From: CAZFLD01 sp964519835
GTDB lineage: Bacteria; Spirochaetota; Spirochaetia; DSM-27196; CAZFLD01
Length of the DNA stretch: 59,032 nucleotides
Reading direction: 5' to 3'
Assembly (NCBI GenBank): GCA_964519835.1
Contig: CAZFLD010000023.1
Location: 1-59,032 of the forward strand
The translations under genes were made by a program, and so were the position numbers. The first letter of the stretch is position 1. Each line of letters starts with the position of its first letter. The notes beneath the pieces are model-generated. The model saw nothing but the letters and a program-made list of their open reading frames with translations, had not been told where the DNA came from and ran no database searches. Below are positions 35,939 to 44,406 of the stretch, piece after piece.

Positions 35939-37564
35939 ATGGCTAAGCAGCTTGTTTTTTCGGAAAGTGCGAGGGAAAAACTCCTTCGCGGTGTTGAAAA
36001 GCTTTCGAGGTCTGTATCCGTCACTCTCGGCCCCAAGGGTCGAAACGTCGTGCTCGACAAGAAGTTCGGTGCGCCCACCGTCACAAATGACGGCGTGACC
36101 ATCGCCAAGGAAATCGAGCTACCCGACGCATACGAGAACATGGGAGCGCAGCTCCTCAAAGAGGTTGCCACCAAAACGAACGATGTTGCCGGCGACGGCA
36201 CCACCACCGCTACCGTGTTGGCGTACTCGATTATCAAAGAAGGCCTCAAAAGCGTCGCGGCCGGCATCAATCCCATGGAGATCAAGATCGGGATCTCACG
36301 GGCAGTGGAGCAGGCCGTTGCCGCAATGCAAAAGACCAAAAAAGACATTCGTGGCAAAGAAGAGATCTCCCAAGTAGCCGCTATTTCGGCCAATAATGAC
36401 CCGGAGATCGGCGAGCTTATCGCCGACGCCATGGACAAGGTTGGCAAGGACGGAGTTGTTACCGTCGAAGAGTCAAAATCCCTCGATACAAGCTTGGATT
36501 TTGTAGAGGGCATGCAGTTCGACCGTGGCTATCTCTCGCCGTACTTCGTGACCAACCGCGAGATGATGCGGGTCGAGCTCGAGGATCCCTATCTGCTTAT
36601 TCACGACAAAAAGATTTCGAGCATGAAGGATCTTCTTCCGCTGCTTGAGAAGGTCGCGCAGGCCGGCAAGCCCATCCTGATCATTGCGGAGGATGTTGAG
36701 GGTGAAGCCCTTGCGACGCTTGTTGTCAACAATCTTCGGGGCACCCTTCGGGCAAGTGCCGTCAAGGCGCCCGGCTTTGGTGACCGACGCAAAGCAATGC
36801 TTGAAGACATCGCCACCCTCACGGGCGGCCAGGTGATTTCCGAAGATCTTGGTCTGAAGCTCGAGAATGTCGATCTCACTCAGCTCGGCAAGGCCAAGAG
36901 CATCAAGGTCGACAAGGAGAACACAACAATCGTCGAAGGCGCGGGCAAGTCCAAGGACATTAAGGACCGTATTGCGCAGATCAAGGCCCAGGTCGAGGAG
37001 ACCACCTCCGACTACGACCGCGAGAAGCTGCAAGAGCGACTCGCCAAGCTCGCAGGGGGCGTTGCGGTTATCAACATCGGCGCCGCCACCGAAGTCGAGC
37101 TGAAAGAGAAAAAGCACCGGGTGGAGGACGCGCTTTCGGCAACCCGCGCAGCGATCGAAGAGGGCATTATCCCCGGCGGTGGACTTTCTCTTATCCGCGC
37201 AGTTGCGGTCATGGAGAAGTACGACATCTCCAAGTTCACCGACGACCAGAAAGTCGGCTATCAGATCGTGAGGCGGGCCCTCGAGGAGCCGATTCGCCGA
37301 ATCGCCGAGAATGCCGGCGTGGACGGCGCGATTATTGCCCAGCGTGCCAAGACCGAAAAGGATGGCATCGGTTTTAACGCCGCCACGATGGAGTGGACGG
37401 ACATGGTCAAGGCCGGCATCATCGACCCGATGAAGGTTACTCGCTCGGCGCTCCAGAACGCAGCGTCCATCGCGGGCCTGCTCCTGACCACCGAATGTGC
37501 CGTCACGGACATTCCGGAGAAGGAAAAGGCGCCGGCGATGCCAAATCCGGACATGGATTACTAA
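35939..37564 (+). CDS. groEL: Chaperonin GroEL
   Basis: This is the 541-residue main chaperonin subunit. ATP-site motifs include SVTLGPKGRNVVLDKKFG, NDGVTIAKEIEL and VAGDGTTTATVLA; further on are EGMQFDRGYLSPYFVTN and the C-terminal GLLLTTECAVTDIPEKE. The tail ends PAMPNPDMDY rather than the GGM repeats seen in many GroELs, so it is a short-tail form. It forms an operon with groES. The next gene is 259 bp downstream. Confidence 0.98.
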   Translation: MAKQLVFSESAREKLLRGVEKLSRSVSVTLGPKGRNVVLDKKFGAPTVTNDGVTIAKEIELPDAYENMGAQLLKEVATKTNDVAGDGTTTATVLAYSIIKEGLKSVAAGINPMEIKIGISRAVEQAVAAMQKTKKDIRGKEEISQVAAISANNDPEIGELIADAMDKVGKDGVVTVEESKSLDTSLDFVEGMQFDRGYLSPYFVTNREMMRVELEDPYLLIHDKKISSMKDLLPLLEKVAQAGKPILIIAEDVEGEALATLVVNNLRGTLRASAVKAPGFGDRRKAMLEDIATLTGGQVISEDLGLKLENVDLTQLGKAKSIKVDKENTTIVEGAGKSKDIKDRIAQIKAQVEETTSDYDREKLQERLAKLAGGVAVINIGAATEVELKEKKHRVEDALSATRAAIEEGIIPGGGLSLIRAVAVMEKYDISKFTDDQKVGYQIVRRALEEPIRRIAENAGVDGAIIAQRAKTEKDGIGFNAATMEWTDMVKAGIIDPMKVTRSALQNAASIAGLLLTTECAVTDIPEKEKAPAMPNPDMDY

Positions 37565-37823
37565 ACGCCCATCGGCAGTGTCGTGCGGCGACCTCACGGG
37601 CGCTCCCTCGATCGTGGAATACGACGGATCGGGAGCCCCGTGCGGCTCGCCGCATCACCGCCAAAGGCGGGCGTGTAGCGCCCGCCGCAAAGCTGCCGGT
37701 CGACATCGACGCGGAGCGATCGATCCTCGAGATTCTTGATGCCCGCGATCTGTCGCCACTGTGCACCCTCGGGCTTCCCGAGACGACCCACGTCGGATTC
37801 CACGGCGTCTTTTCGAGGGCATC
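37565..37823. other. Intergenic stretch with strong hairpin; possible gene remnant
   Basis: No gene is called. A hairpin GGCGGGCG-TGTAG-CGCCCGCC lies at 37666-37686 without a T-tract; it could attenuate groEL transcription. The frame ending at TGA 37825-37827 reads as plausible protein (LEILDARDLSPLCTLGLPE) and overlaps the next ATG as ATGA, but has no ATG, GTG or TTG start. It may be the decayed tail of a gene once coupled to the dehydratase. Confidence 0.4.
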
Positions 37824-38972
37824 ATGAAGATTGTATCCGTCCGCACCTACCCCGCGAAGGAATGGCGTACCTTTTTGTTTGTGGTGGTGGAAACGGACGC
37901 CGGGGTCACCGGCATCGGCGAAGCGGGACTTACCGGCTACGAACGTGAGACGGCTGGGGCGGTTAACGCACTAGCTGAGATGATCGTCGGCGGGGATCCG
38001 TTTTGCATCGAACACCTCTGGCAGCGAATGTTTCGCGGCCGTTTTTTCCCCGGCCAACGCGTGGTCAGCTCGGCCATAGCCGCGATCGATATGGCACTCT
38101 GGGACATCAAGGGCAAGGCTCTTGGTGTGCCGGTCTACGAGCTTTTGGGTGGTCGTGTGCGCGATAGGGTGGTGACGTATCCCCACATTCATGGCGACTC
38201 GGTTGACACGCTGGTACAAGCGGCGCGGGCGAAGGTGGACGAGGGATGGCGCTTTGTGCGGTGGGGTCTGCCGGTCGTCGGCGGTTCAACGGCCGGCGGC
38301 CATACGTTCGAGCCGGGTCCCGCTGTGCGGCGCGCGATTCGCGAGTTCGACGCCCTCCGGGAGACCCTCGGCGACGACGTGGAGCTGTGCTTGGACGTGC
38401 ACACACGCCTGGAGCCCAGCGACGCGGTAACGCTGTGCCGAGCGGTGGAGCCATTCCGCCCGTACTTCATCGAGGATGCCCTGCGCTCGGAGGACACAAA
38501 TCCCTACCGGATTCTGCGCGCCCACACCGCGGTGCCCTTAGCGGCAGGGGAGCAGTTCAGCAGCAAGTGGGAGTTTCGTCAGCTGATTGAGGAGGACTTG
38601 ATAGACTATGCGCGCATCGATCTGGCCATCTGTGGCGGGATAACCGAGGCTCGCAAGATCGCAGGTTGGTGCGAGACGCATCACATTCGCGTCGCCGTGC
38701 ACAACCCGATCGGCCCGGTGAGCACCGTAGCCTGCCTTCACCTAAACCTGGCCACCTCCAATTTTGGTGTGCAGGAGCTCCCACGGCGGCCCGGCGAGAG
38801 TCTGCCCGATGTGATACTCCATCAACCCGAGTGGCGCGACGGCTACTTGCTGCCGCCGGAGCGGCCCGGGCTTGGTATCGAGGTCGACTTGGCCGTCCTG
38901 GAAAAGTACCCCTACAAGCCGGCGTCGCTGCCGCAGCTGAGACGCGAAGACGGCACGTTCACAAACTGGTAG
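37824..38972 (+). CDS. Enolase-superfamily sugar-acid dehydratase (galactonate/mannonate dehydratase-like)
   Basis: This is a 382-residue cytoplasmic enzyme of the mandelate-racemase group. The N-terminal capping domain (1-115) precedes the barrel. Metal and catalytic residues fit the D-galactonate/D-mannonate dehydratase branch: Asp191-x-His193 in CLDVHTRLEP, Glu217 in YFIEDAL, Glu243 in LAAGEQFSSKWEF and His293 in RVAVHNPIGPVST. This branch dehydrates aldonic acids to 2-keto-3-deoxy acids, which fits the sugar-degrading context. The precise substrate cannot be told. ATG 37824 has GAGGG 5 bp upstream. Confidence 0.85.
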   Translation: MKIVSVRTYPAKEWRTFLFVVVETDAGVTGIGEAGLTGYERETAGAVNALAEMIVGGDPFCIEHLWQRMFRGRFFPGQRVVSSAIAAIDMALWDIKGKALGVPVYELLGGRVRDRVVTYPHIHGDSVDTLVQAARAKVDEGWRFVRWGLPVVGGSTAGGHTFEPGPAVRRAIREFDALRETLGDDVELCLDVHTRLEPSDAVTLCRAVEPFRPYFIEDALRSEDTNPYRILRAHTAVPLAAGEQFSSKWEFRQLIEEDLIDYARIDLAICGGITEARKIAGWCETHHIRVAVHNPIGPVSTVACLHLNLATSNFGVQELPRRPGESLPDVILHQPEWRDGYLLPPERPGLGIEVDLAVLEKYPYKPASLPQLRREDGTFTNW

Positions 38973-39106
38973 TGGCCCGATACCGGCGGAAGGTCTCTGA
39001 AGGCAGTGGATCAAAGACAAAGCGAATGATCATGCACCTGCCACCATGCCCACGTGCAGGTCAGAGCCGTTCCCGTGGTGTTGCGCACCTGTGTCCGCGC
39101 ATGGCT

Positions 39107-39727
39107 CTACATCGTGTCGATACGCCTGACGGAGAATCGGCCAACGACTTCTACCAATGCACTCCCGTCGAAGTTCCCGAGGGTAGCGTCAAACGCCCCC
39201 CACACATAGTTGCTATTGTAACCGTCGACGCTGATGCTCATTTCCGAATTGTTGTCCTGCTGCACCGCCGTTGCTACGGTCCATACGTCGAACTCCGTTC
39301 CCCAGAGATACGCGTCGCTCAATGCCGAACGATGTGTATGGAGAAGCATCGGCGAGTCATAGTCACCACGATCGTATCTGTAGTCCGCCTGTGTGTATGT
39401 GCCTCGTCGAATCGGATAGGGAAGGCGAATGATAAAGCGCTCGAGCCTGTTTCCTGATCGGAGGTCGACGTCATAGTCGATCTCGAACTCGCAGTAGGAT
39501 GCATTGAACCAGCACTGGTCAAGTGCTCCTCGGTACTCGAGGTTATCGGTATAGTCAATCGGGTACCGCTCCCCATCCATAGTCAGAGTCATATCAATAT
39601 GGAGAGCTTCCCCCGGCCATAGAACGGGATGAGAGAGGGGGGTACCACAGGTGATCAGCAGGCAGGCCAAGAAAAATAGAGTGACCGGCAATAGTAGAGA
39701 CTGCAACCGAGGGCGAAATCGCGGCAT
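39107..39727 (-). CDS. Putative lipoprotein, unknown function
   Basis: This is a 206-residue exported protein. The signal peptide is LLLPVTLFFLACLLITC with the lipobox LITC-G, so it should be lipidated at that Cys. The mature part is beta-rich and acidic, with Tyr/Asp clusters (TQADYRYDRGDYDS, SISVDGYNSNYVWGAF) and two further Cys in CWFNASYC that could form a disulfide. I do not recognise a family. ATG 39727 is chosen because GGAAGG lies 7 bp upstream; two in-frame ATGs further upstream have no such site. It stands alone, with 134 bp to the dehydratase and about 163 bp to the kinase. Confidence 0.75.
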   Translation of the reverse strand: MPRFRPRLQSLLLPVTLFFLACLLITCGTPLSHPVLWPGEALHIDMTLTMDGERYPIDYTDNLEYRGALDQCWFNASYCEFEIDYDVDLRSGNRLERFIIRLPYPIRRGTYTQADYRYDRGDYDSPMLLHTHRSALSDAYLWGTEFDVWTVATAVQQDNNSEMSISVDGYNSNYVWGAFDATLGNFDGSALVEVVGRFSVRRIDTM

Positions 39728-39889
39728 GGGCATACCTTCCCGGCCCGTCGTAGGAGGGCCACGCATCTAGGATTACATCATTCTACATCTTCTCAGTTGG
39801 CATGGGGCAGGAAAAATTCTTGACGCCAAAGACTTCGAAACCGGCGCCGTTGGCGGTGCTTACTCCGACGCTCCGCGTTGAACCTCGCC

Positions 39890-41002
39890 TCAATCATTCG
39901 GCTCAAAGGTCAGGACGAAGCGCGCGCCGTTGTGGTTTTCGGAACGGAAGGTTGCATTCAGCTGGTCCGTCAGAGCGTTTATCAGGGTCATGCCGAATCC
40001 CGAAGGGGCCGAAACGGAAGACTGCTTCGGCAGGCCCGGTCCATCATCGGCAATAGAAATGGTAACGGCTGAGTCCTCTTGGTGCGCCGTGACCGTGAGG
40101 ACTCCCTCGCCGCGATCGGCGAAGGCGTACTTCATTGCGTTTGTTACCAGCTCGTACACAATGATGCCGAGCTCCGAGAGGACCTTGGGCTTTACTCTGA
40201 TCGGGGCTATCTCCGTATGCAGCTGTACCGAGGCGCCTTGCGGAAAGACGTCCATCACCTGTTTGACCAGCGGAAGCAGGTACTGGTCAAGCTCCAAGGC
40301 ATCATGCCCCGGGGACTGATACAGCTTGTCGTACAGGAGCATCATGCTGCCGATCCGTTCCGCGGCATCCTGGAGAACCGAACCGGTGGTTTCACGTTTG
40401 TGCATCCGGCTCTCGAGGCGAAGCACGCCCACCACCGTGTTCATGTTGTTTTTTATGCGGTGGTGCACTTCCCTGAGGATCACATCTTTTTCCTCGAGCA
40501 GGGTTTGAACCCGCGCCTCCGATTGTTTGCGCTGTTCCACTTCCTGCTGCAAGGAATGTCTCTGTTTTACGAGATCCCGCTGGAGACGGTTGTTCTCCCG
40601 GTTCAACGCAACGACGGCATCATACTGTCGGGAGAGGCTATTCACATCCGTTTCGCCGAGAACAAGCACCCGGTCGTCGCGCCGGTAGACGCGAGCGAGA
40701 ATGCTCCGGTGTTTGTCATTATGCGTCGCCGTGATAAACCCCGAGAAGATCTCCCCGTCCGCGTCCTGGACCGAATCTGAATCCTCCGTTGGCGTCGCCA
40801 TGTTTTCAACGAAGTGTTCGAATTGAGGATTCACAAAACTCGCGGTCGCCTGCTCTCCCAAGAGGTCGGACATTGCGGGGTTGGCAAAGAGTACTTCTGC
40901 GGAACAGGAAAAGAGACCTAGACAGAGGGTACGGCTCTCACGGATACCGCGGCAGATCTCCTTGTTCCAGGTGCTCAGGAGCTCAATGTCCTGGTGTATC
41001 AA
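39890..41002 (-). CDS. Soluble histidine kinase, HisKA_2 type, with PAS-like sensor
   Basis: This is a 370-residue cytoplasmic kinase. The N-terminal 130 residues resemble a PAS domain (EVLFANPAMSDLLGEQ, SILARVYRRDDRVLVLGETD). A coiled coil follows (about 135-185), then the HisKA_2 phospho-acceptor box EVHHRIKNNMNTVVGVLRLE and an ATPase domain with VYELVTNAMKYAF, ISIADDGPGLP and GFGMTLINALTDQL. No membrane segment and no receiver domain are present, so its response regulator must be elsewhere. It is the last gene of a three-gene unit with a B12-binding protein and a 153-residue helical protein, overlapping the latter by 20 bp. Confidence 0.9.
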   Translation of the reverse strand: MIHQDIELLSTWNKEICRGIRESRTLCLGLFSCSAEVLFANPAMSDLLGEQATASFVNPQFEHFVENMATPTEDSDSVQDADGEIFSGFITATHNDKHRSILARVYRRDDRVLVLGETDVNSLSRQYDAVVALNRENNRLQRDLVKQRHSLQQEVEQRKQSEARVQTLLEEKDVILREVHHRIKNNMNTVVGVLRLESRMHKRETTGSVLQDAAERIGSMMLLYDKLYQSPGHDALELDQYLLPLVKQVMDVFPQGASVQLHTEIAPIRVKPKVLSELGIIVYELVTNAMKYAFADRGEGVLTVTAHQEDSAVTISIADDGPGLPKQSSVSAPSGFGMTLINALTDQLNATFRSENHNGARFVLTFEPND

Positions 41003-41444
41003 CGTTTGCTTTGTCCTCGCTCAAACGCACAAAGATGGGGATGTTGACTTGCATCCACTCATACAAGCGGTAGACCTCATCAAACGCCTCCGGGCTCAGA
41101 TCCTCCCGGAGGATCTCAACCCATCCGTTCAGTTGCGCCGCCCAGTAGGTATGACTGAATCCACGGCTTCGATAGGCTCGGAAGACCCACAGGACCGTCT
41201 CGACCAGCACTTCCGCGTTGAAGGCGTGCAGCATTGACCCGATGAAACGCACGTGATTGGCATGGTTGTCCTTCATCATGTCGATGTTTTCGGCCCCAAC
41301 CAATTCGCGAAGGTCGTTCCGGGCCAGCATGCGCGCATTGATACGGGAAATCAACGGGTTTGCTTTGTCCATATACTCATTTGCGGTGGACTCGCCGACA
41401 GGGGCGATTTGCCGGGCCGACTTCAAAAGATAATCTCGGGTCAT
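40983..41444 (-). CDS. Unknown all-helical protein between B12 sensor and kinase
   Basis: This is a 153-residue cytoplasmic protein I do not recognise. It appears fully helical, with a central stretch rich in His and aromatic residues (MMKDNHANHVRFIGSMLHAF, then LVETVLWVFRAY and WAAQLNGWVEIL). The histidines could bind a cofactor or metal, but no known pattern (haemerythrin, globin) fits well. The start overlaps the B12-protein stop as ATGA and the end overlaps the kinase start by 20 bp. It is thus made in step with both and is probably the physical link or output modulator between them. That role is inferred from position only. Confidence 0.75.
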   Translation of the reverse strand: MTRDYLLKSARQIAPVGESTANEYMDKANPLISRINARMLARNDLRELVGAENIDMMKDNHANHVRFIGSMLHAFNAEVLVETVLWVFRAYRSRGFSHTYWAAQLNGWVEILREDLSPEAFDEVYRLYEWMQVNIPIFVRLSEDKANVDTPGH

Positions 41445-42094
41445 GCATTACTCCAGCTGGTGCGAATGTAGTGCTCCACCGCCGGGAGGTCCGGCAGGTA
41501 AATAGTGCCGGGGTACCGATCAAGAAGCTCCCTGCCACCGTGGCGGAACGCCTGGCCGCCGATCACGATCGGCAGATCCGGGAAGAGCTCCCGGATCCGG
41601 TCCAGCATGGTCTCCAACGTTGGCACGTGGAAATACACGCTCAATGAGAGCGCGATCAGGTCCGGCTCCAGCTCTGCGACAAACGCCAAGAGCTTATTGT
41701 TTGGAACGTCGGCGCCGAGGAAGTAACTCTGCCAGCCGTGCATCTCAAAGATATCCGCCACCATTTTGATACCCACCTGATGGCTTTCCCCTTGGATGCA
41801 GGAGGCAACGACCTTGCGCCCGTTATAGGTTTCCGGCAAGGTCTTCACGTGCGCGTCGTTTAGCAGCGCCTCTACTATCGCCGTAGAGAGATGCTCCGTA
41901 GCGACGCTGATGAGGTTACGCTCCCAGAGGGACCCGACCTCGTAGAGTGCCGGCTTGAGTAGCTTCTCGTACAGGTCGATCATCCCCGGGTATTCCGTGC
42001 GGTACTCTTCGACGACCCGAGCACACCGTTTGTGATTGCCGGCGAGTAAGGCGGAGAGAAACTCAGAGTCGAGTGACCTTCTCAACGTGGCCAT
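41441..42094 (-). CDS. Cobalamin-binding protein with CarH-type photosensor signatures
   Basis: This is a 217-residue cytoplasmic protein made of a helical B12-binding cap (about 10-90) and a Rossmann-like B12-binding domain (about 93-215). The cap has LWERNLISVATEH, i.e. Trp57-x9-Glu67-His68, the W-x9-E-H signature reported for CarH photoreceptors. The core has GESHQVG, the E-x-H-x-x-G form of the lower-ligand motif (His105), then YFLGADVP and IVIGGQAF. CarH proteins also carry a MerR-like DNA-binding domain; this one has none. ATG 42094 fits the domain start; an in-frame ATG at 42151 would add 19 residues. It is the first gene of the unit with the helical protein and kinase. Confidence 0.85.
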   Translation of the reverse strand: MATLRRSLDSEFLSALLAGNHKRCARVVEEYRTEYPGMIDLYEKLLKPALYEVGSLWERNLISVATEHLSTAIVEALLNDAHVKTLPETYNGRKVVASCIQGESHQVGIKMVADIFEMHGWQSYFLGADVPNNKLLAFVAELEPDLIALSLSVYFHVPTLETMLDRIRELFPDLPIVIGGQAFRHGGRELLDRYPGTIYLPDLPAVEHYIRTSWSNA

Positions 42095-42306
42095 GTTTCT
42101 AATAGGTTCCTGAGCTGAGCGGTTATCAAGGACGGAAAAGACCACCTCCATGTGGCCTAATGGTTTAAACTAAAAAACTAAACACCCAGAAGGTTCAACC
42201 ATGATGGTCCCAGAATCACGATTCCGTCAAGATCCAGATCGATGCCGTTGAGACTCCATCCGGCAATCTGACCGGCAGCGCCGGACTCGCCCCGGCGTTC
42301 CGGTAG

Positions 42307-42969
42307 CTCGAGGGAACCGGGGCTACCGATGATTTTGTGGTGATGTGTCGCCGGGAGTCTCAGGCGACCGAAGCCTTGCGACGCATAGGGATGTTGATGG
42401 GACGGATGGGACTGGATCTGCACCCGGAGAAGACGCGCATGGTCAACATCAGCCGAGGGCACGAAGGATTCGAGTTTCTCGGATGGACAGTGCGAAAGAG
42501 ACGGAGTATCCAGCGCAATCCGCGTTTGCACTTCGTCCAGCGCCGGCCGTCGCCGAAGGCGATGAAACGGGTGCGCCGACGCGTCCATGAGTTGACCGAG
42601 GTGCGGGGCAACAGCGCCCGGGACCTGAACGAGCTGATTGACCGGCTGAATCCGGTCCTTCGAGGATGGGGGAACTATTTCCGGACTGGAAATTCCGCGG
42701 ACAAGTTCAACCAACTCGACAGCTACGTATGCCGGCGGGTGCTGCACCGGCAGTACCGGCGGGGTGGCCAACGCACCCGATTCCGGTACGACCGGTGGCC
42801 CTACGAACGCCTGTGGAATCTCGGCCTGTATCGCCTGCGAGGGACCGTGGCCTACCCATCGAATGCCACATCACGAAAACCACCGGTAAGCCGTGTGCGA
42901 GAAATCCGCACGCACGGTTTGAAAGGAGGCGCTGGAAACGGACCGCTTCATGCGGCACCGCGCCAGTGA
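42307..42969 (+). pseudogene. Group II intron reverse transcriptase/maturase, 3' remnant
   Basis: Only the end of an intron-encoded protein is left. It begins at the DD of the polymerase motif (ATDDFVVMC; normally YADDF), with an in-frame stop at 42304-42306 just before. It then reads EKTRMVNISRG and FEFLGWTVRK, and the maturase domain X with LNPVLRGWGNYFRTGNSADK and RFRYDRWPYERLWNLG. Everything 5' of the active site, including most of the fingers/palm, is missing, so it cannot be functional. The intron's RNA domain V follows in its 3' part. It was probably truncated during insertion or later decay. Confidence 0.88.
42888..42921 (+). other. Group II intron domain V
   Basis: The sequence AGCCGTGTGCG-AGAAAT-CCGCACGCACGGTTT folds into the short conserved hairpin with AGC at its base expected for group II intron domain V. 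A second hairpin-forming stretch (GGCGC...GCGCC, with inner CCGC-TTCAT-GCGG) follows at about 42928-42965 and could be domain VI. The 5' half of the intron is absent. Confidence 0.75.
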
Positions 42970-43052
42970 TCGACCAATGGAATCGGACCGGATGAGCAGC
43001 CGGTTAATCGAATATCCTTACCCCGAAAAGACAAAGGCGGTAGGATACAGAT

Positions 43053-43350
43053 ATGCGCAAGAGCTACGACACGGCATTCAAGGTGAAGGTGCGGTGGAGG
43101 CGGCCAAAGAGCAGGAGACGCTGCAGGAGCTGTCGGCGCGGTTTGAGGTCAGCCCGGGGCAGATCTCGCAGTGGAAGCGGCAACTGTTGGAGGGTGCCGG
43201 GCAGCTGTTTGAGCGGGCGAACAAGAAGCAGAAACGCGAACGTGAGACCGAGGCCGATCGGGATCGCCTGCCGGCCACGGTGAGGAAACTGACGGTGGAG
43301 AACGAGTTCCTTAAAAAAAGTACCGCGAGCTGTACGGGAGCGAGTTCTGA
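43053..43350 (+). pseudogene. IS3-family orfA, frameshifted
   Basis: The helix-turn-helix subunit of an IS3-type transposase begins MRKSYDTAFKVKV at 43053, loses one base near 43091, and continues one frame over as VEAAKEQETLQELSARFEV and SPGQISQWKRQLLEGAG. Near its end a run of seven A (43313-43319) is followed by a sensible ending (KKKYRELYGSEF) only after another -1 shift, stopping at 43348-43350. Two losses of frame make a normal OrfA impossible, although the A-run could also be a slippery site. The start is preceded by GGTAGGA. The inverted ends of the element could not be found. Confidence 0.8.
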
Positions 43351-44243
43351 TGGTTGAGGACAACCACGAGGTACTCTCGTTGGTCGAGGAGTGCCGCATT
43401 CTTGATGTGCATCGATCGACGTACTACTACGAGCGTTCAGACCGTCGTGGGGAGGAGGATCTGGAGGACCTGAAATTGATCCTGGTGGTGCTGTCGAGTA
43501 AGGCGTTCTATGGCTATCGGAAGGTTGCCCTGCAGCTGGTCAAGCGATATCCACATCTGAGCCAGAAGCGGGTGCGCCGGACCATGCATCAGTTCGGCTT
43601 GCGTGCGGTATACCCGAAGCCGAATTTGAGTTGGCCGGGCAAGAGTCACAAGAAGTACCCGTATTTACTGCGGGGCAAACAGATACGCCATCCGAACCAG
43701 GTCTGGGCGACGGACGTGACCTACGTCAGATTGCCCGGTGGGTTCGTGTATCTGGCGGCCATCGTGGACCTGTATTCACGGAGGGTCCTCTCGTGGCGAT
43801 TGTCGAACTCGATGGACGCGAGCTTCTGTGTTGCCGCGCTGAAGGAGGCAATCGAGCGTTATATGGTACCTGCGATCTTCAACGGTGACCAGGGTTCCCA
43901 GTTCCCCAGCGAGGCGTTCATCGGCGTGTTGGAGGAGTACCATATTGAGATCAGCATGGACGGCACAGGCCGGGCGCTGGATAACGTGTACGTTGAACGG
44001 TTGTGGCGATCGCTGAAGTACGAGGACATCTACCTGAACTCCTACGAGAGCCTCGGCGAGCTTCATGAAGGGGTGGAGCGGTACTTCCGGTTCTACAACA
44101 CCGAACGGTTTCACCAGGGGCTGGACTATCTGACGCCCGAGCAGATGTACCAGTCATTCGCTACGGACACCCCCCTTGCCGTTGGCAGGGTAGAGATTAC
44201 CGGGGAGAGGAATTCCTTAAACCCGTTGGGAATTCTGTCTTGA
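43350..44243 (+). CDS. IS3-family transposase OrfB (DDE integrase domain)
   Basis: This is a 297-residue catalytic subunit. It has the HTH_21-like start (VEECRILDVHRSTYYY), then the rve integrase fold with the DDE residues: Asp in WATDVTYVRLPGG, Asp in IFNGDQGSQF and Glu in NVYVERLWRSLKYED, plus the C-terminal FYNTERFHQGLDYLTPEQMY. The frame is intact, but with orfA broken the element is probably immobile unless helped in trans. ATG 43350 overlaps the restored OrfA stop. The right end of the element probably lies near GGGCCCGGTTCA at about 44251-44262. Confidence 0.92.
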   Translation: MVEDNHEVLSLVEECRILDVHRSTYYYERSDRRGEEDLEDLKLILVVLSSKAFYGYRKVALQLVKRYPHLSQKRVRRTMHQFGLRAVYPKPNLSWPGKSHKKYPYLLRGKQIRHPNQVWATDVTYVRLPGGFVYLAAIVDLYSRRVLSWRLSNSMDASFCVAALKEAIERYMVPAIFNGDQGSQFPSEAFIGVLEEYHIEISMDGTGRALDNVYVERLWRSLKYEDIYLNSYESLGELHEGVERYFRFYNTERFHQGLDYLTPEQMYQSFATDTPLAVGRVEITGERNSLNPLGILS

Positions 44244-44406
44244 CGTTTGGGCCCGGTTCACTGATACCTTGGCGTACCGCTCGTGTTCAGCAGCGCCGGC
44301 GGTCTGGATCTCGAGTAATCGACACGGATGCGGGACTGCCAGACTTGGCGTCTACGAAACCGGTGAAGGATTGGGGCGGACCACAAAGCAACCTGCTGAG
44401 CCGGGG

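Noticed and set aside
37666..37686. GC-rich hairpin as a rho-independent terminator of groEL
   Set aside because: The stem is strong but no T-tract follows, so it is reported only as a hairpin.
42178..42771. 197-codon minus-strand frame across the intron remnant
   Set aside because: The plus strand carries clear maturase motifs and domain V here; the minus frame is a shadow.
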